DNA of 64,000 nucleotides from Micromonospora sonchi (GTDB lineage: Bacteria > Actinomycetota > Actinomycetes > Mycobacteriales > Micromonosporaceae): contig NZ_BMNB01000002.1 in NCBI RefSeq assembly GCF_014646235.1, forward strand, positions 124,001 through 188,000, given 5' to 3'. Below, piece by piece: positions 17,773 through 26,453 of this stretch (position 1 is its first letter; each line of letters opens with the position of its first letter). The notes under the pieces were generated by a model. That model made no database searches and was not told where the DNA came from. It was given only the letters and a program-made list of their open reading frames with translations. The position numbers and the translations under genes were made by a program.

Positions 17773-19290
17773 TCAGCCGACCGGGCAGGTGAGATCGGCG
17801 GCGGTGCGCGCGTACCGGCCGGCGTGCTCGGCGATCAGATCGAGCACGTAGGCGATGTCGGCGCGGGTGGTGGCGGGGTTGAGCACGGTGAACTTGAGGT
17901 ACTGCCGGCCGTCGACGCGGGTGCCGGCGACCACGGCCAGGCCGGAGGCGGCCAGTTCCGCCCGGGCGTGCAGGTTGGCCGCGTCGGCCAGCTCCGGGCC
18001 GGGCCCGGTGGGCCGCCAGCGGAACACGACCGTGCTCAGCGCCGAGCGGGTGAGCACCTCGAACCGGGGGTCGGCGGCGACCAGCTCCCAGGCCTGCGCG
18101 GCCCGGTCGCAGACCTCGTCGAACAGCTCGCCGACCGCGTCCGGGCCCATCACCCGCAGGGTCAGCCAGAGCTTGAGGGCGTCGAAGCGGCGGGTGGTCT
18201 GCAGGCTCTTGTCGACCTGGTTGGGAATGCGGTCGGCGACCGCCCGGGCCGGGTTGAGGTAGTCGGCGTGCCAGGTGGCGTGCGACAGCGTCCGCCGATC
18301 GCGGACCAGCACGGCGCTGGAGCTGACCGGCTGGAAGAAGGACTTGTGGTAGTCGACGGTCACCGAGTCGGCCCGCTCGATGCCGTCGAGCAGGTGCCGG
18401 CGGGTCGGTGAGACGAGCAGCCCGCAGCCGTACGCGGCATCCACGTGCAGCCACACCCCGGCGGTGGCGCACCCCTGCGCGATCTCGGCAAGCGGGTCGA
18501 TGGTGCCGAAGTCGGTGGTGCCGGCGGTGGCCACCACCGCCATCACCGGCAGCCCGGCGCGGCGGCAGCGGGCGATCTCGTGTCGTACCGCCCCGGGGCG
18601 CATCCGCCGGTCCGGGCCGGTCTGCACCACCACGACCGCGTCCGGCGCCAGGCCGAGCAGCTTTGCCGCCTTCTGCACGCTGAAGTGCGCGGCCGCCGAG
18701 GTGACGATCCGCAGTCGGGGCAGCAGGAGCCGCCGGTCGGCCGGGCTCGCCCCGGCCAGGGCCTCCTCCCGGGCGAGCAGCAGGGCGTGCAGGTTGGACT
18801 GGGTGCCGCCGCTGGTGAACACCCCGTCGGCGGCCGGGCCGAGGCCGATCCGGCGGGCCGTCCAGTCGATCAGCCGCCGCTCGATCAGGGTGCCGCCGGC
18901 GCTCTGGTCCCAGGTGTCCATCGAGGAGTTGACCGCGCTGAGCACCGCCTCGCCGAGCAGTGCCGGGATGACCACCGGGCAGTTGAGGTGGGCGAGGTAG
19001 CGCGGGTGGTGGAAGTAGACCGCGTCGCGCAGGTACACCTCCTCCAACTCGTCCAGCGCGGCGGTGGTGTCGTGCAGCGGCCGGTCCAGGTCTATCGCCT
19101 CCACCCGCGGCGCCAGCCGGTCCGGACGTACGCCGCTGAACGGGCCGGTCACCCGGGCCACCCGCCGGGCCACCCGGTCGACGCCGGCCGCCACGGTTCG
19201 GCGGTAGTCGTCGACGGTGCCGTCGTTGAGCAGATGGGCCCGGGCGGCCGTCGGCTGGATCGGCGCGGCGGTGTGCACCGGCAGGGTCAT
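17773..19290 (-). CDS. desA: DesA, PLP-dependent lysine decarboxylase
   Basis: 505 residues. It shows [37 protein letters not shown], the phosphate-binding [35 protein letters not shown] with the Asp contacting the PLP ring, and [13 protein letters not shown] with the PLP-binding lysine. This is a group II decarboxylase that makes cadaverine from lysine, the first step of desferrioxamine synthesis. It leads the desABCD operon. A 19-bp iron box lies 114 bases upstream of its ATG, so it should be repressed when iron is plentiful. Confidence 0.93.
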   Translation of the reverse strand: MTLPVHTAAPIQPTAARAHLLNDGTVDDYRRTVAAGVDRVARRVARVTGPFSGVRPDRLAPRVEAIDLDRPLHDTTAALDELEEVYLRDAVYFHHPRYLAHLNCPVVIPALLGEAVLSAVNSSMDTWDQSAGGTLIERRLIDWTARRIGLGPAADGVFTSGGTQSNLHALLLAREEALAGASPADRRLLLPRLRIVTSAAAHFSVQKAAKLLGLAPDAVVVVQTGPDRRMRPGAVRHEIARCRRAGLPVMAVVATAGTTDFGTIDPLAEIAQGCATAGVWLHVDAAYGCGLLVSPTRRHLLDGIERADSVTVDYHKSFFQPVSSSAVLVRDRRTLSHATWHADYLNPARAVADRIPNQVDKSLQTTRRFDALKLWLTLRVMGPDAVGELFDEVCDRAAQAWELVAADPRFEVLTRSALSTVVFRWRPTGPGPELADAANLHARAELAASGLAVVAGTRVDGRQYLKFTVLNPATTRADIAYVLDLIAEHAGRYARTAADLTCPVG

Positions 19291-19403
19291 CGGATTCCTT
19301 CCGTGGGCAGCCGGAACCCGCCGCCGGCGCGGCGCGCGGCGGGTGCTGCGGTCGGTGCGGGTGGTGGGGCCGGGCGGCCGCGATCGACCACGACAGCCGG
19401 GAG

Positions 19404-19422
19404 TTAGGCTAACCTAACCTAA
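19404..19422. promoter_or_regulatory. IdeR/DmdR-type iron box
   Basis: On the reverse strand the site reads TTAGGTTAGGTTAGCCTAA, a 19-bp palindromic match to the actinobacterial IdeR/DmdR1 box TTAGGTTAGGCTAACCTAA with two differences. It lies between desA (reverse) and the penicillin-acylase-like gene (forward), so Fe(II)-loaded DmdR/IdeR could repress both directions. Confidence 0.92.
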
Positions 19423-19525
19423 CTCCCTGTCAAGCGTCGTTCGGCGTTTCGCACCACACTGGAGGTCACTCTGTCCGCCACCGCACCACCACCTCCGGTG
19501 CCGCCGGCAGCGGTACGGTGACGCC

Positions 19526-21577
19526 GTGAGCGAGCGCACCGCCCGGCGGTACCGGGACGCATACGGGATCCCGCACCTGCGCGCCGCCGACCACGAGGCG
19601 CTGGCCTTCGCCCAGGGCCGGGTCACCGCGCTGGACCGGGCCTGGCAGATCGAGGTGGAGCGGCACCGGTCGCAGGGCAGCAGCGCGGCCTTCCTCGGCC
19701 CCGACGCCCTCGCCTGGGACAGCTTCGCCCGCCGGGCCCGGCTGGACGACACCGCGCGGCGCTGCCACGCGGCCCTCGACCCGGCCACCGCGCGATGGGT
19801 GGGCAGCTACGTGGACGGCGTCAACGCCGGGCTGGCCGCCGGCGCGACACGGGCACCCGAGTTCGCCGCCACCGGGCTGGCCGCCGGGCACTGGCGACCG
19901 TGGACACCGCTGGCGATCTGGCTCACCCACCACGTGCTCTTCGCCGGCTTCGGCACCAAGCTCTGGCGCACCCACGTGACCCGGCGGCTCGGCCCGTGGG
20001 CCACCCGGCTGTTCGCTGCCGAGGGGCACCTCACCCCGGGCAGCAACGGCTGGCTGCTGGCCGCCGACCGCACCGCCACCGGCGCGGCGCTGATCGCCGG
20101 TGACCCGCACCGGATCATCGAGGCGCCCGGCATCTACCAGCAGATCCGGCTGGCCTGCCCGGAGTACGACGTGCTCGGCTTCGCCGTGCCCGGTATACCG
20201 GGCATCGCGCACTTCGGTCACGCCGGGGAGGTCGCCTGGGCCATCACCAACGCGATGGCCGACTACCAGGACGGGTACGCCGAACGACTGCGCCGCCGCG
20301 ACGGCCTGGTCGAGGCGTACGGGCCGGACGGCTGGCGGGCGGCACACCGGCACGTCGAGACGATCGAGGTGGCCGGCGCGGATCCGGTCGAGGTCGAGGT
20401 GATCGAGACCGAGCGGGGGCCGGTGATCTCCGGCGGCCCGGACGACGATCCGGCGGTGACGGTCGCCCTGCGGCACCCACCCCGGGTCACCGCCGACCTC
20501 GGCTTCGCCGTGCTGCCGGCGCTGCTGCGCGCCCGTACCGTCGGCGACGTCGACGCGGCGGTGGACGGCTGGGTCGAGCCGGTCAACGTGGTGCTCGCCG
20601 CCGACACCGCCGGCGGGCTGCTGCACCGGGTCGCCGGTCGGGTGCCGCGGCGCCACCCAGACAACGGGCTGCGGGTGGTGCCGGCCTGGGAGGCCCGCCA
20701 TGCCTGGCAGGGCTGGCATCCGATGCCGGCCGCCCCGGTCCACCAGGTGGCGGTGATGGCCAACGAGCGCGGCGTCTCCGCCGGGCTCGGGGTGGAGTTC
20801 GCCCCGCCGTACCGCGCCGACCGGATCCGGGAGCTGCTCGCCGCCGGCACCGGCTGGCGCCCCGAGCAGATGGCGGCGATCCACACCGACACCCACCTCG
20901 CCGCCGCCGAACCGCTGTTGGCGCTGCTCGCCGAGACACCCGGGCTCGGCGTCGAGGCCGTCGCGCTGCGCGAGCGCCTGCGGCGCTGGGACCGCCGGAT
21001 GGACGCCGACAGCGTCGACGCGGGCACCTTCGCCGACCTGCGGGCGGCGGTGGTCCGTCGGCTCGCCGCCCACCCGGCGCTGGCCGTACTGGACGCCCCG
21101 TCCGGCTACCCGGAGGTGTTCGCGCCCTGGCTGGCGCTGCCGCCCCGGGTCGGGTACGCGCTGCCGGCGCTGCTGCACGCCGACCTGCCCGGCCTCGACC
21201 GGGACGCCCTGCTGCGGGCCGCGGTCGAGGAGGTCGCCGCCGCCGGTGACCACCGGCGCTGGGGCGAGCGGCACCGGCTCGCGCCGTGGCGGGCGCTGCC
21301 CGACCCGGCCGCGCCGGACGGTCCGGAACTCGCCGGGGACCACGACTGCGTGCTGGCCACCGCGAGCGTTCCCGGCGTCACCGACCGGTGCCTACGCGGC
21401 CCGGCGGCCCGGTACGTGTGGGATCTCGGCCGGCGGGAGCGCAGCCGGTGGGTGGTGCCGCTCGGCGCCGACGGCACCGGCCCGCACCGCGACGACCAGC
21501 TGCCGCGCTGGCTGCGCGGCGAGCTGATCGAGGTGGTCAGCGACTGGGATCGGCTGACCGAGGAGCACGGTGACTGA
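19526..21577 (+). CDS. Penicillin-acylase-family Ntn hydrolase of the des locus (DesG-like)
   Basis: 683 residues from GTG 19526. The region around residue 173 reads HLTPGSNGWLLAAD; SNGW is the Ntn-hydrolase junction where self-cleavage would expose the catalytic serine. Downstream are GDPHRIIEAPGIYQQI, PGIPGIAHFGHAGEVAWAITNAMAD and a long beta chain ending RGELIEVVSDWDRL. There is no clear signal peptide, unlike many secreted penicillin acylases. It is divergent from desA and shares the iron box. A penicillin-acylase homologue in some actinobacterial des loci has been proposed (as desG) to attach aryl-acyl groups to desferrioxamines; that role is inferred here from homology and position. Confidence 0.82.
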   Translation: MSERTARRYRDAYGIPHLRAADHEALAFAQGRVTALDRAWQIEVERHRSQGSSAAFLGPDALAWDSFARRARLDDTARRCHAALDPATARWVGSYVDGVNAGLAAGATRAPEFAATGLAAGHWRPWTPLAIWLTHHVLFAGFGTKLWRTHVTRRLGPWATRLFAAEGHLTPGSNGWLLAADRTATGAALIAGDPHRIIEAPGIYQQIRLACPEYDVLGFAVPGIPGIAHFGHAGEVAWAITNAMADYQDGYAERLRRRDGLVEAYGPDGWRAAHRHVETIEVAGADPVEVEVIETERGPVISGGPDDDPAVTVALRHPPRVTADLGFAVLPALLRARTVGDVDAAVDGWVEPVNVVLAADTAGGLLHRVAGRVPRRHPDNGLRVVPAWEARHAWQGWHPMPAAPVHQVAVMANERGVSAGLGVEFAPPYRADRIRELLAAGTGWRPEQMAAIHTDTHLAAAEPLLALLAETPGLGVEAVALRERLRRWDRRMDADSVDAGTFADLRAAVVRRLAAHPALAVLDAPSGYPEVFAPWLALPPRVGYALPALLHADLPGLDRDALLRAAVEEVAAAGDHRRWGERHRLAPWRALPDPAAPDGPELAGDHDCVLATASVPGVTDRCLRGPAARYVWDLGRRERSRWVVPLGADGTGPHRDDQLPRWLRGELIEVVSDWDRLTEEHGD

Positions 21578-22154
21578 GCGGCACCGGCACGAGCGGCACG
21601 TCCCCGGTTTCGGGGTGGTCGCCTTCCGGCCGGTCGACCCGGACGCCGACGCCGACGTGATCCACTCCTGGGTCAGTCAGGAGCGTGCCCGGTTCTGGGG
21701 GATGCGCGACGCCGACCGGGACCGGGTCGCCGAGATCTACCGGTACGTCGACTCGCTACCCACCCACCACGCGTACCTGACGCTGCGCGACGGTGCGCCG
21801 GTGGCGCTGTTCCAGACCTACCAGCCGGAGCACGACCCGGTCGGCGAGTGCTACCCGGTCCGCGCCGGCGATTACGGCGGCCACCTGCTGATCGGCACGC
21901 CGGTGCGGCCCGAGCCGGGCTTCACCGGCACGCTGCTCGGCGAGTTCATCGCGTTCGTCTTCACCGACCCTGGCCGGCGGCGGCTGGTGATGGAGCCGGA
22001 CGCCCGCAACGACAAGGCCGTCGCCCGGCTGCGGCGGGCCGGTTTCGTCGACGGCCCCCTGATCGACCTGCCGCACAAGCGGGCCCAGCTGATGTTCAAG
22101 TGCAAGGAAGGGCCCCTTCTTAACGCCTCATGCATAGCAGGGGCCCCCTCTTAA
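21570..22154 (+). CDS. GNAT acyltransferase of the des locus, C-terminus encoded by a repeat
   Basis: 194 residues. The GTG start overlaps the acylase stop by eight bases. It resembles the DesC-type GNAT encoded at 15873: GVVAFRPVDPDADADVIHSWVSQERARFWGMRD at the N-terminus and RRLVMEPDARNDKAVARLRRAGFVDGPLIDLPHKRAQLMF near the end. It may acylate a siderophore intermediate or the amine that feeds the acylase. About 17 C-terminal residues (CKEGPLLNASCIAGAPS) and the TAA stop lie wholly within the GGGGCCCC repeat at 22101-22156, so the native terminus after QLMFK has been replaced or extended. Confidence 0.85.
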   Translation: MTERHRHERHVPGFGVVAFRPVDPDADADVIHSWVSQERARFWGMRDADRDRVAEIYRYVDSLPTHHAYLTLRDGAPVALFQTYQPEHDPVGECYPVRAGDYGGHLLIGTPVRPEPGFTGTLLGEFIAFVFTDPGRRRLVMEPDARNDKAVARLRRAGFVDGPLIDLPHKRAQLMFKCKEGPLLNASCIAGAPS

Positions 22155-22156
22155 CA
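22101..22156 (+). repeat. GGGGCCCC/TTAAC dispersed repeat, copy 3
   Basis: TGCAAGGAAGGGCCCCTTC followed by TTAACGCC, then ATGCATAGCAGGGGCCCC and TTAACA. Each block carries a self-complementary GGGGCCCC core followed by TTAAC. The GNAT gene is read through the first TTAAC and terminated by the second. Confidence 0.85.
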
Positions 22157-22208
22157 TCGCGGCGGCCGGTTCGGCGCCGGGTTGTCGGTGGGCGCGGTTC
22201 GACGCCGG

Positions 22209-22916
22209 TCAGGTTGCCTCGCCGCGCTCCGACAGGGCGTAGCGGGTCAGCACCACGTCGCCGATCTGGCGGGCCTCCAGCACCCGGGCGCGTCGCCCCG
22301 GATGCCACGGGAACCGCCCCTCGCCGACGAACCGGGGCGCCCGCCGGTCCCCGACGAAGAAGGGCGCCACCACCAGGTGCAGTTCGTCGGCGAGCCCGGC
22401 GGTGAGGAACTGCCCGTGGATCCGGGCGCCGCCCTCCACCAGCAGCCGGCGGATCCCCCGCTCGGCGAGGTCGGCCAGGACGAGCGCCAGGTCGACCGGG
22501 TCGCCGACGTCGACCACCGTGGCCCGCTCGCCCAGCCGGTGCCGGGTCTTCTCCACCGCCCCGCGGGCGCAGTAGACGATCCGGTCCGTGACGCCGACGG
22601 TGAAGAACCGGGCGTCCGGGTCCAGGTCACCGCAGCCGGTGACGGTCACCCGGGTCGGGGACGCCGGCAGGCCGCGGGCGACCCGGTCGGCCCGGCGGCG
22701 ATCGCAGCGCACCAGCAGCCGCGGGTCGTCGCGGCGGACCGTGCCGGCACCCACCAGGATCGCGTCGCAGCCGGCCCGGACCGCGTCGACCCGGTCGAGG
22801 TCCGCGTCGTTGGAGAGCAGCAGCCGCTCGTCGGTGGCGTCGTCGATGTACCCGTCGATCGAGGTGGCGCAGCTGAGCAGCACGTACGGCCGCGGCGCCG
22901 CCCGCGGGCCGGTCAC
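22209..22916 (-). CDS. RibD_C-type reductase (dihydrofolate-reductase fold), stand-alone
   Basis: 235 residues. It starts at GTG 22916, overlapping the ribA stop as GTGA. SCATSIDGYIDDATDERLLLSNDADLDRVDAVRAGCDAILVGAGTVRRDDPRL is the typical N-terminal part of the RibD reductase domain, and RRLLVEGGARIHGQFLTAGLADELHLVVAPFFVGD is the conserved second half. The N-terminal zinc deaminase of bifunctional RibD is absent, as in yeast RIB7 and archaeal ArfC. The expected reaction is NADPH reduction of the ribosyl side chain of the RibA product to ribityl. It is the last gene of the seven-gene reverse operon. Confidence 0.88.
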   Translation of the reverse strand: MTGPRAAPRPYVLLSCATSIDGYIDDATDERLLLSNDADLDRVDAVRAGCDAILVGAGTVRRDDPRLLVRCDRRRADRVARGLPASPTRVTVTGCGDLDPDARFFTVGVTDRIVYCARGAVEKTRHRLGERATVVDVGDPVDLALVLADLAERGIRRLLVEGGARIHGQFLTAGLADELHLVVAPFFVGDRRAPRFVGEGRFPWHPGRRARVLEARQIGDVVLTRYALSERGEAT

Positions 22917-23542
22917 CGGACGAAGGGGAGGTCGGCGGTACGGGCGGCGCGGCTGGCTTTCGCCGCGAGATAGTCGGCGTTGGCCGGGGAGAGGAACACC
23001 CCGGTCGGCACCTGCTCGGTCACGGTCACCCCGAGCCGGCTCAACTGCTCGGTCTTCTCCGGGTTGTTGCTCAGCACCGCGATCGGCCCGACGCCGAGCA
23101 CGGCGAGCATCTGCGCGGCGACGGTGTAGTCGCGCTCGTCCTCGGCATGGCCGAGCGCGACGTTGGCCTCGAACGTGTCCAGCCCGGCGTCCTGCAACGC
23201 GTACGCGTCGAGCTTGGCGTACAGGCCGATGCCGCGCCCCTCCTGCCGCAGGTAGAGCAGATACCCGCCGACCTCGGCGATGCGCTGCACGGCCTCGCGC
23301 AGTTGCGGGCCGCAGTCGCAGCGCTGGCTGCCGAACACGTCGCCGGTGAGGCACTCACTGTGCGGGCGGACCAGCGGCACGGTCCCGCTGTTCTGCTCGC
23401 CGAGGGCGAACGCGAGGTGCTCCCGGCCGTCGACCAGCCCGTCGAAGGTGAACAGCCGGGCGGTGGTGGCGTAGCCGTCGGGGAACCGCAGCGGCACGGT
23501 GACCTGCGTCCGGATGGTGGCGACAGGCAGTGATTCGGACAT
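22913..23542 (-). CDS. ribA: GTP cyclohydrolase II (RibA type, no RibB domain)
   Basis: 209 residues from ATG 23542. The zinc site HSECLTGDVFGSQRCDCGPQL has three cysteines, followed by YLRQEGRGIGLYAKLDAYALQD and LSNNPEKTEQLSRLGV. The Tyr in DAYALQD corresponds to the catalytic Tyr105 of E. coli RibA, so true GTP cyclohydrolase II activity is expected. A Streptomyces paralogue from a related-looking context lacks this Tyr and makes a formamide product. The product here would be 2,5-diamino-6-ribosylamino-4(3H)-pyrimidinone phosphate. There is no fused RibB, RibH or RibE nearby, so this is probably not the housekeeping riboflavin gene. Confidence 0.93.
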   Translation of the reverse strand: MSESLPVATIRTQVTVPLRFPDGYATTARLFTFDGLVDGREHLAFALGEQNSGTVPLVRPHSECLTGDVFGSQRCDCGPQLREAVQRIAEVGGYLLYLRQEGRGIGLYAKLDAYALQDAGLDTFEANVALGHAEDERDYTVAAQMLAVLGVGPIAVLSNNPEKTEQLSRLGVTVTEQVPTGVFLSPANADYLAAKASRAARTADLPFVR

Positions 23543-23553
23543 GCGTCTCCTCG

Positions 23554-24558
23554 TCAGACGGTGGCGGGTACACGGACACGTCGAGCCAGCAGCACGGCGG
23601 CTCCGGGCAGGCTCGCGACGAGCACCAGGGCGCCGTACACCGTCGCGGTGGCCACTCCCTCGGCGGCGGTCAGGCCGGCGGCGGCGAACGCCCACGCGGC
23701 CACCCCCTCGCGGGGACCGAAGCCGGCGAAGTTGGCCGGCACGCCCATCGCGAGCAGGGCCAGCAGGGTCAGCGGCAGCAGCAGGCTCAGCGGGGCGGTG
23801 GAGCCGGCCGTCCGGGCCGCCACCAGGAACGTCGCGAGGTGCCCGGCGACAGCGAGCGCGGAGGCGAACAGCACTCCCGCCCAGGTGCGCCGGCCGAGCA
23901 GCCCGGCGCGTACGTCGGACACGGCGGTGCGCAGCGCGCGGGTGAAGCGCGACGCACCGGAGTCGGGCAGCAGCCGGGCGGCCAGCAGCACGCCGGCCAG
24001 CACGGCCAGCGCGACCGTGGCCGCCGCCGGCAGGTACGGACGCACCGGCGACGGGAAGGCGAACAGCAGCACGAGCGCGACGGCGACCAGTACGACCTGC
24101 CCGGCCATCCGCTCCCACACCACGGCCCGGATGCCACGGCCGATGTCGCCGGCCTCGCGGCCGTGGCGCACCGCCCGGTGCACGTCGCCGAGGATCCCGC
24201 CGGGCAGGGTGGCGTTGAGGAACACCGCCCGGTAGCAGTGGGCCACCGCCCGCCGCAGCGGCAGCCGCACGCCGAGCCCGCCGGCGACCAGGCTCCACCG
24301 CCAGGCGGCGCAGACCGTGGTGAGCACACCGATGGCCAGGGCCGCAAGCAGCGCGGGCGCGTCGATCAGCCGCAGTCCGGCCAGGAACGGTCCGGTGCCC
24401 AGCCAGTAGACCAGCCCCGCCAGCACGGCGAGCCCCGGGGCCAGGCGCAGCCATCCCCAGCGCGACCGGCCGGTCGGGTTGGCCTCGGGCGTGACGCCAC
24501 CAGCTTCATCCCCCAACGCGGCCTCCCCGGCGAGACGATCTTCCCTGACTGTACGCAC
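23554..24558 (-). CDS. Lysylphosphatidylglycerol synthase TM-region (AglD/MprF flippase-like) membrane protein
   Basis: 334 residues with about eight hydrophobic segments, such as LAPGLAVLAGLVYWLG, LLAALAIGVLTTVCAAWRWSLVAGGL and LLLPLTLLALLAMGVPANFAGFGPREGVAAWAF. The motifs CYRAVFLNATLPGGILGDVHRAVRHG and NFAGFGPREG are characteristic of the LPG_synthase_TM family, which includes the MprF flippase half and AglD-like proteins. There is no aminoacyltransferase domain. It may move a lipid-linked product across the membrane. GTG 24558 was chosen because it follows the methyltransferase stop closely. It sits between ribA and the methyltransferase in the operon. Confidence 0.8.
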   Translation of the reverse strand: MRTVREDRLAGEAALGDEAGGVTPEANPTGRSRWGWLRLAPGLAVLAGLVYWLGTGPFLAGLRLIDAPALLAALAIGVLTTVCAAWRWSLVAGGLGVRLPLRRAVAHCYRAVFLNATLPGGILGDVHRAVRHGREAGDIGRGIRAVVWERMAGQVVLVAVALVLLFAFPSPVRPYLPAAATVALAVLAGVLLAARLLPDSGASRFTRALRTAVSDVRAGLLGRRTWAGVLFASALAVAGHLATFLVAARTAGSTAPLSLLLPLTLLALLAMGVPANFAGFGPREGVAAWAFAAAGLTAAEGVATATVYGALVLVASLPGAAVLLARRVRVPATV

Positions 24559-24578
24559 GTAACCCACGGGCCGCCGGT

Positions 24579-25418
24579 TCAACGGCGCACGGCCAGCAGG
24601 TCGGTGTGCTCCACCACTACCCCGAGCCGGCCGCCTTCGGCTTCCGCCCGCCGGCGTCGCCCGTATTCGCGGGTGCGCTCGGTCAACTCGGGACACTGTT
24701 CCCGGGCCGCGTCGAGCCAGCCGGTGAACCACTGCGCCGCCAGGGCGGCCTGCGCCGGGCCGAGCTGCCACGGGCTGGGCCGGGTCCGCACGGTCACGCC
24801 GTGCCGGGCAAACGCGGCGACGCAGGCGTCCGGGGCGTCCGGGCCGAGCAGTCGCCGCCCGTCGCGGGTGCGGCGCTGGTGCGCGTTGAACGCCGCGGCG
24901 ACCTCGGCGTCCAGCGGGTCGGCCGGGGTCAGCCGTACCGTGCCGGTCACCGAGATCAGGAACAGCGCCGGGCAACCGGCTTCGGCGCACGTGGCGACCA
25001 GATGTTCGAGTTCCTCGGCGGTCAGCATGTCCAGCAGGGCCGAGGCGGTGACCAGGTCGGCGCCGCCCAGGTCGGCGGCGGTCAGCCGGGTCAGGTCGGC
25101 CCGGCGGGTGCGCACCGTCACCGGCGTGCCGTCGGCGGCGGCGCCGGGCCGCTCGGATGCGGCCTGGGCCAGCAGGTCCGGGTCCTGGTCGTGGAGGATC
25201 CAGTGCTGCGGCCCGGGCAGCAACGGCGCCAGCCAGCGCCCCAGCGAGCCGGTGCCGGCGCCGAGGTCGTGCACGACGAAGGGCCCGTCCCCGGTCAGGG
25301 TCGCGCGGACCGTGTCGACCAGTTCGGTCGACCGGGCCGCCACGTCGGCCGGCTCCCGCAGCGCGAGCCACTGCGCGAAGTCCGGCGGTAGATCGATGCC
25401 GGCACCTGTCTCGCTCAC
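24579..25418 (-). CDS. SAM-dependent methyltransferase (class I)
   Basis: 279 residues from GTG 25418, overlapping the glycosyltransferase stop as GTGA. The SAM-binding motif I is VVHDLGAGTGSLGRWLAPLL, followed by WILHDQDPDLLAQA (acidic motif II) and ADLVTASALLDML (motif III). The C-terminal part, with PWQLGPAQAALAAQWFTGWLDAARE, is helical. The substrate is unknown. Its tight packing between the glycosyltransferase and flippase genes suggests it methylates a glycosylated or pyrimidine-derived intermediate of the cluster. Confidence 0.85.
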   Translation of the reverse strand: MSETGAGIDLPPDFAQWLALREPADVAARSTELVDTVRATLTGDGPFVVHDLGAGTGSLGRWLAPLLPGPQHWILHDQDPDLLAQAASERPGAAADGTPVTVRTRRADLTRLTAADLGGADLVTASALLDMLTAEELEHLVATCAEAGCPALFLISVTGTVRLTPADPLDAEVAAAFNAHQRRTRDGRRLLGPDAPDACVAAFARHGVTVRTRPSPWQLGPAQAALAAQWFTGWLDAAREQCPELTERTREYGRRRRAEAEGGRLGVVVEHTDLLAVRR

Positions 25419-26452
25419 CGTGCCATCGCCTCCTTCAGTGCCGTGGTGATCCGGGTGGTGGTGCTCGTCCAGTCGTCGAGGGTGGCCCGACGCTGCGCGG
25501 CGGCCCGGCGCAGGTCCGCTCGGAGCGCCGCGTCGTCCAGCCACTGCCGCAGCGCCGTGGCCAGGGTCGCCGGGTCCTCCGGCGGCACCAGCAGACCCGG
25601 GCGGTCGCCGGCCACGGTGTGCCCGAGGGTGTCCGGCAGCCCACCCACGGCGGTGGCGAGCACCGGGATGCCGCGCGCCAGCGCCTCGGTGACCACCATC
25701 CCGTACGTCTCCCCTCGGGACGGGTGCACCAGCAGGTCGGCGGCGGCGTACGCGGCGGCGAGCCGGTCGCCGGTCAGCGGCCCGGTCAGCCGGACCCGCC
25801 CGTCGAGTCGGTGGACGCGCAGCCGGTCGCGCAGCCGGTCCACGAACGCCGGGTCGCGGTGCAGTGCGCCGACGCAGGTCAACGTCCAGGACCGGTCGGT
25901 GACCTCGGCCAGGGCCTCGACCAGCACGTCGTGTCCCTTGTGTGCGGCCACCGCGGCGACGCAGAGCAGCGCCGAGCCGGCCGCCGAGCCCGCCGCGGGT
26001 GGCGCCGGATCCACGCCGGGCGCCGCCACGTGCACCCGGTCGGCGGGCAGCGCGTACCGCCGCAGCAGCCGCTCGCGGGTCCAGGCGCTGGTGGCGACGA
26101 CGGTGGTGGCGCACGCCAACGCCCGGGCCTCGGTGTCGTCGTCGCGGGGCAGGTGCACCAGGGCGACCAGGCGCAGCCGCCGGGCATGCCCGGCGAGGGT
26201 GTCCGGCGCCACCGAGGCGACCAGCCCGTCGACGAGCACCAGCGCGTCGTCGGGCAGGCCGGTGAGCACGCCGGCCAGCACGGCGTGCTCCGCCGGTGAC
26301 GGCTGCGGCCAGGCACCCGGTACGGGATGTTCCCGCACGGTCCAGCCCGTCGCCGCCAGCCCGGCGCAGATCCGCCGGTCGTAGCCGTTGCCGCCGCTGG
26401 GCGATGCCGGGTCGTCGATGTCGCCCGGCAGGATCACGTGCAGCACCGGCAC
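25415..26452 (-). CDS. GT4-family glycosyltransferase (GT-B fold)
   Basis: 345 residues. The N-terminal domain begins LHVILPGDIDDPASPSGGNGYDRRICAGLAATGW. The C-terminal donor-binding half carries AAVAAHKGHDVLVEAL, ADLLVHPSRGETYGMVVTEALARGIPVLATAVGGLPD (the EX7E-type motif) and GLLVPPEDPATLATAL. It should be a retaining transferase using a nucleotide sugar. No signal peptide is visible; it is cytoplasmic or membrane-peripheral. One base separates it from the upstream PTPS gene, so it belongs to the same operon. Confidence 0.9.
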   Translation of the reverse strand: MPVLHVILPGDIDDPASPSGGNGYDRRICAGLAATGWTVREHPVPGAWPQPSPAEHAVLAGVLTGLPDDALVLVDGLVASVAPDTLAGHARRLRLVALVHLPRDDDTEARALACATTVVATSAWTRERLLRRYALPADRVHVAAPGVDPAPPAAGSAAGSALLCVAAVAAHKGHDVLVEALAEVTDRSWTLTCVGALHRDPAFVDRLRDRLRVHRLDGRVRLTGPLTGDRLAAAYAAADLLVHPSRGETYGMVVTEALARGIPVLATAVGGLPDTLGHTVAGDRPGLLVPPEDPATLATALRQWLDDAALRADLRRAAAQRRATLDDWTSTTTRITTALKEAMAR

Positions 26453-26453
26453 G

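Noticed and set aside
19526..21577. Acylase-like gene as a secreted beta-lactam acylase
   Set aside because: No signal peptide is visible and it shares the iron box region with desA, so a siderophore role is more likely than antibiotic degradation.
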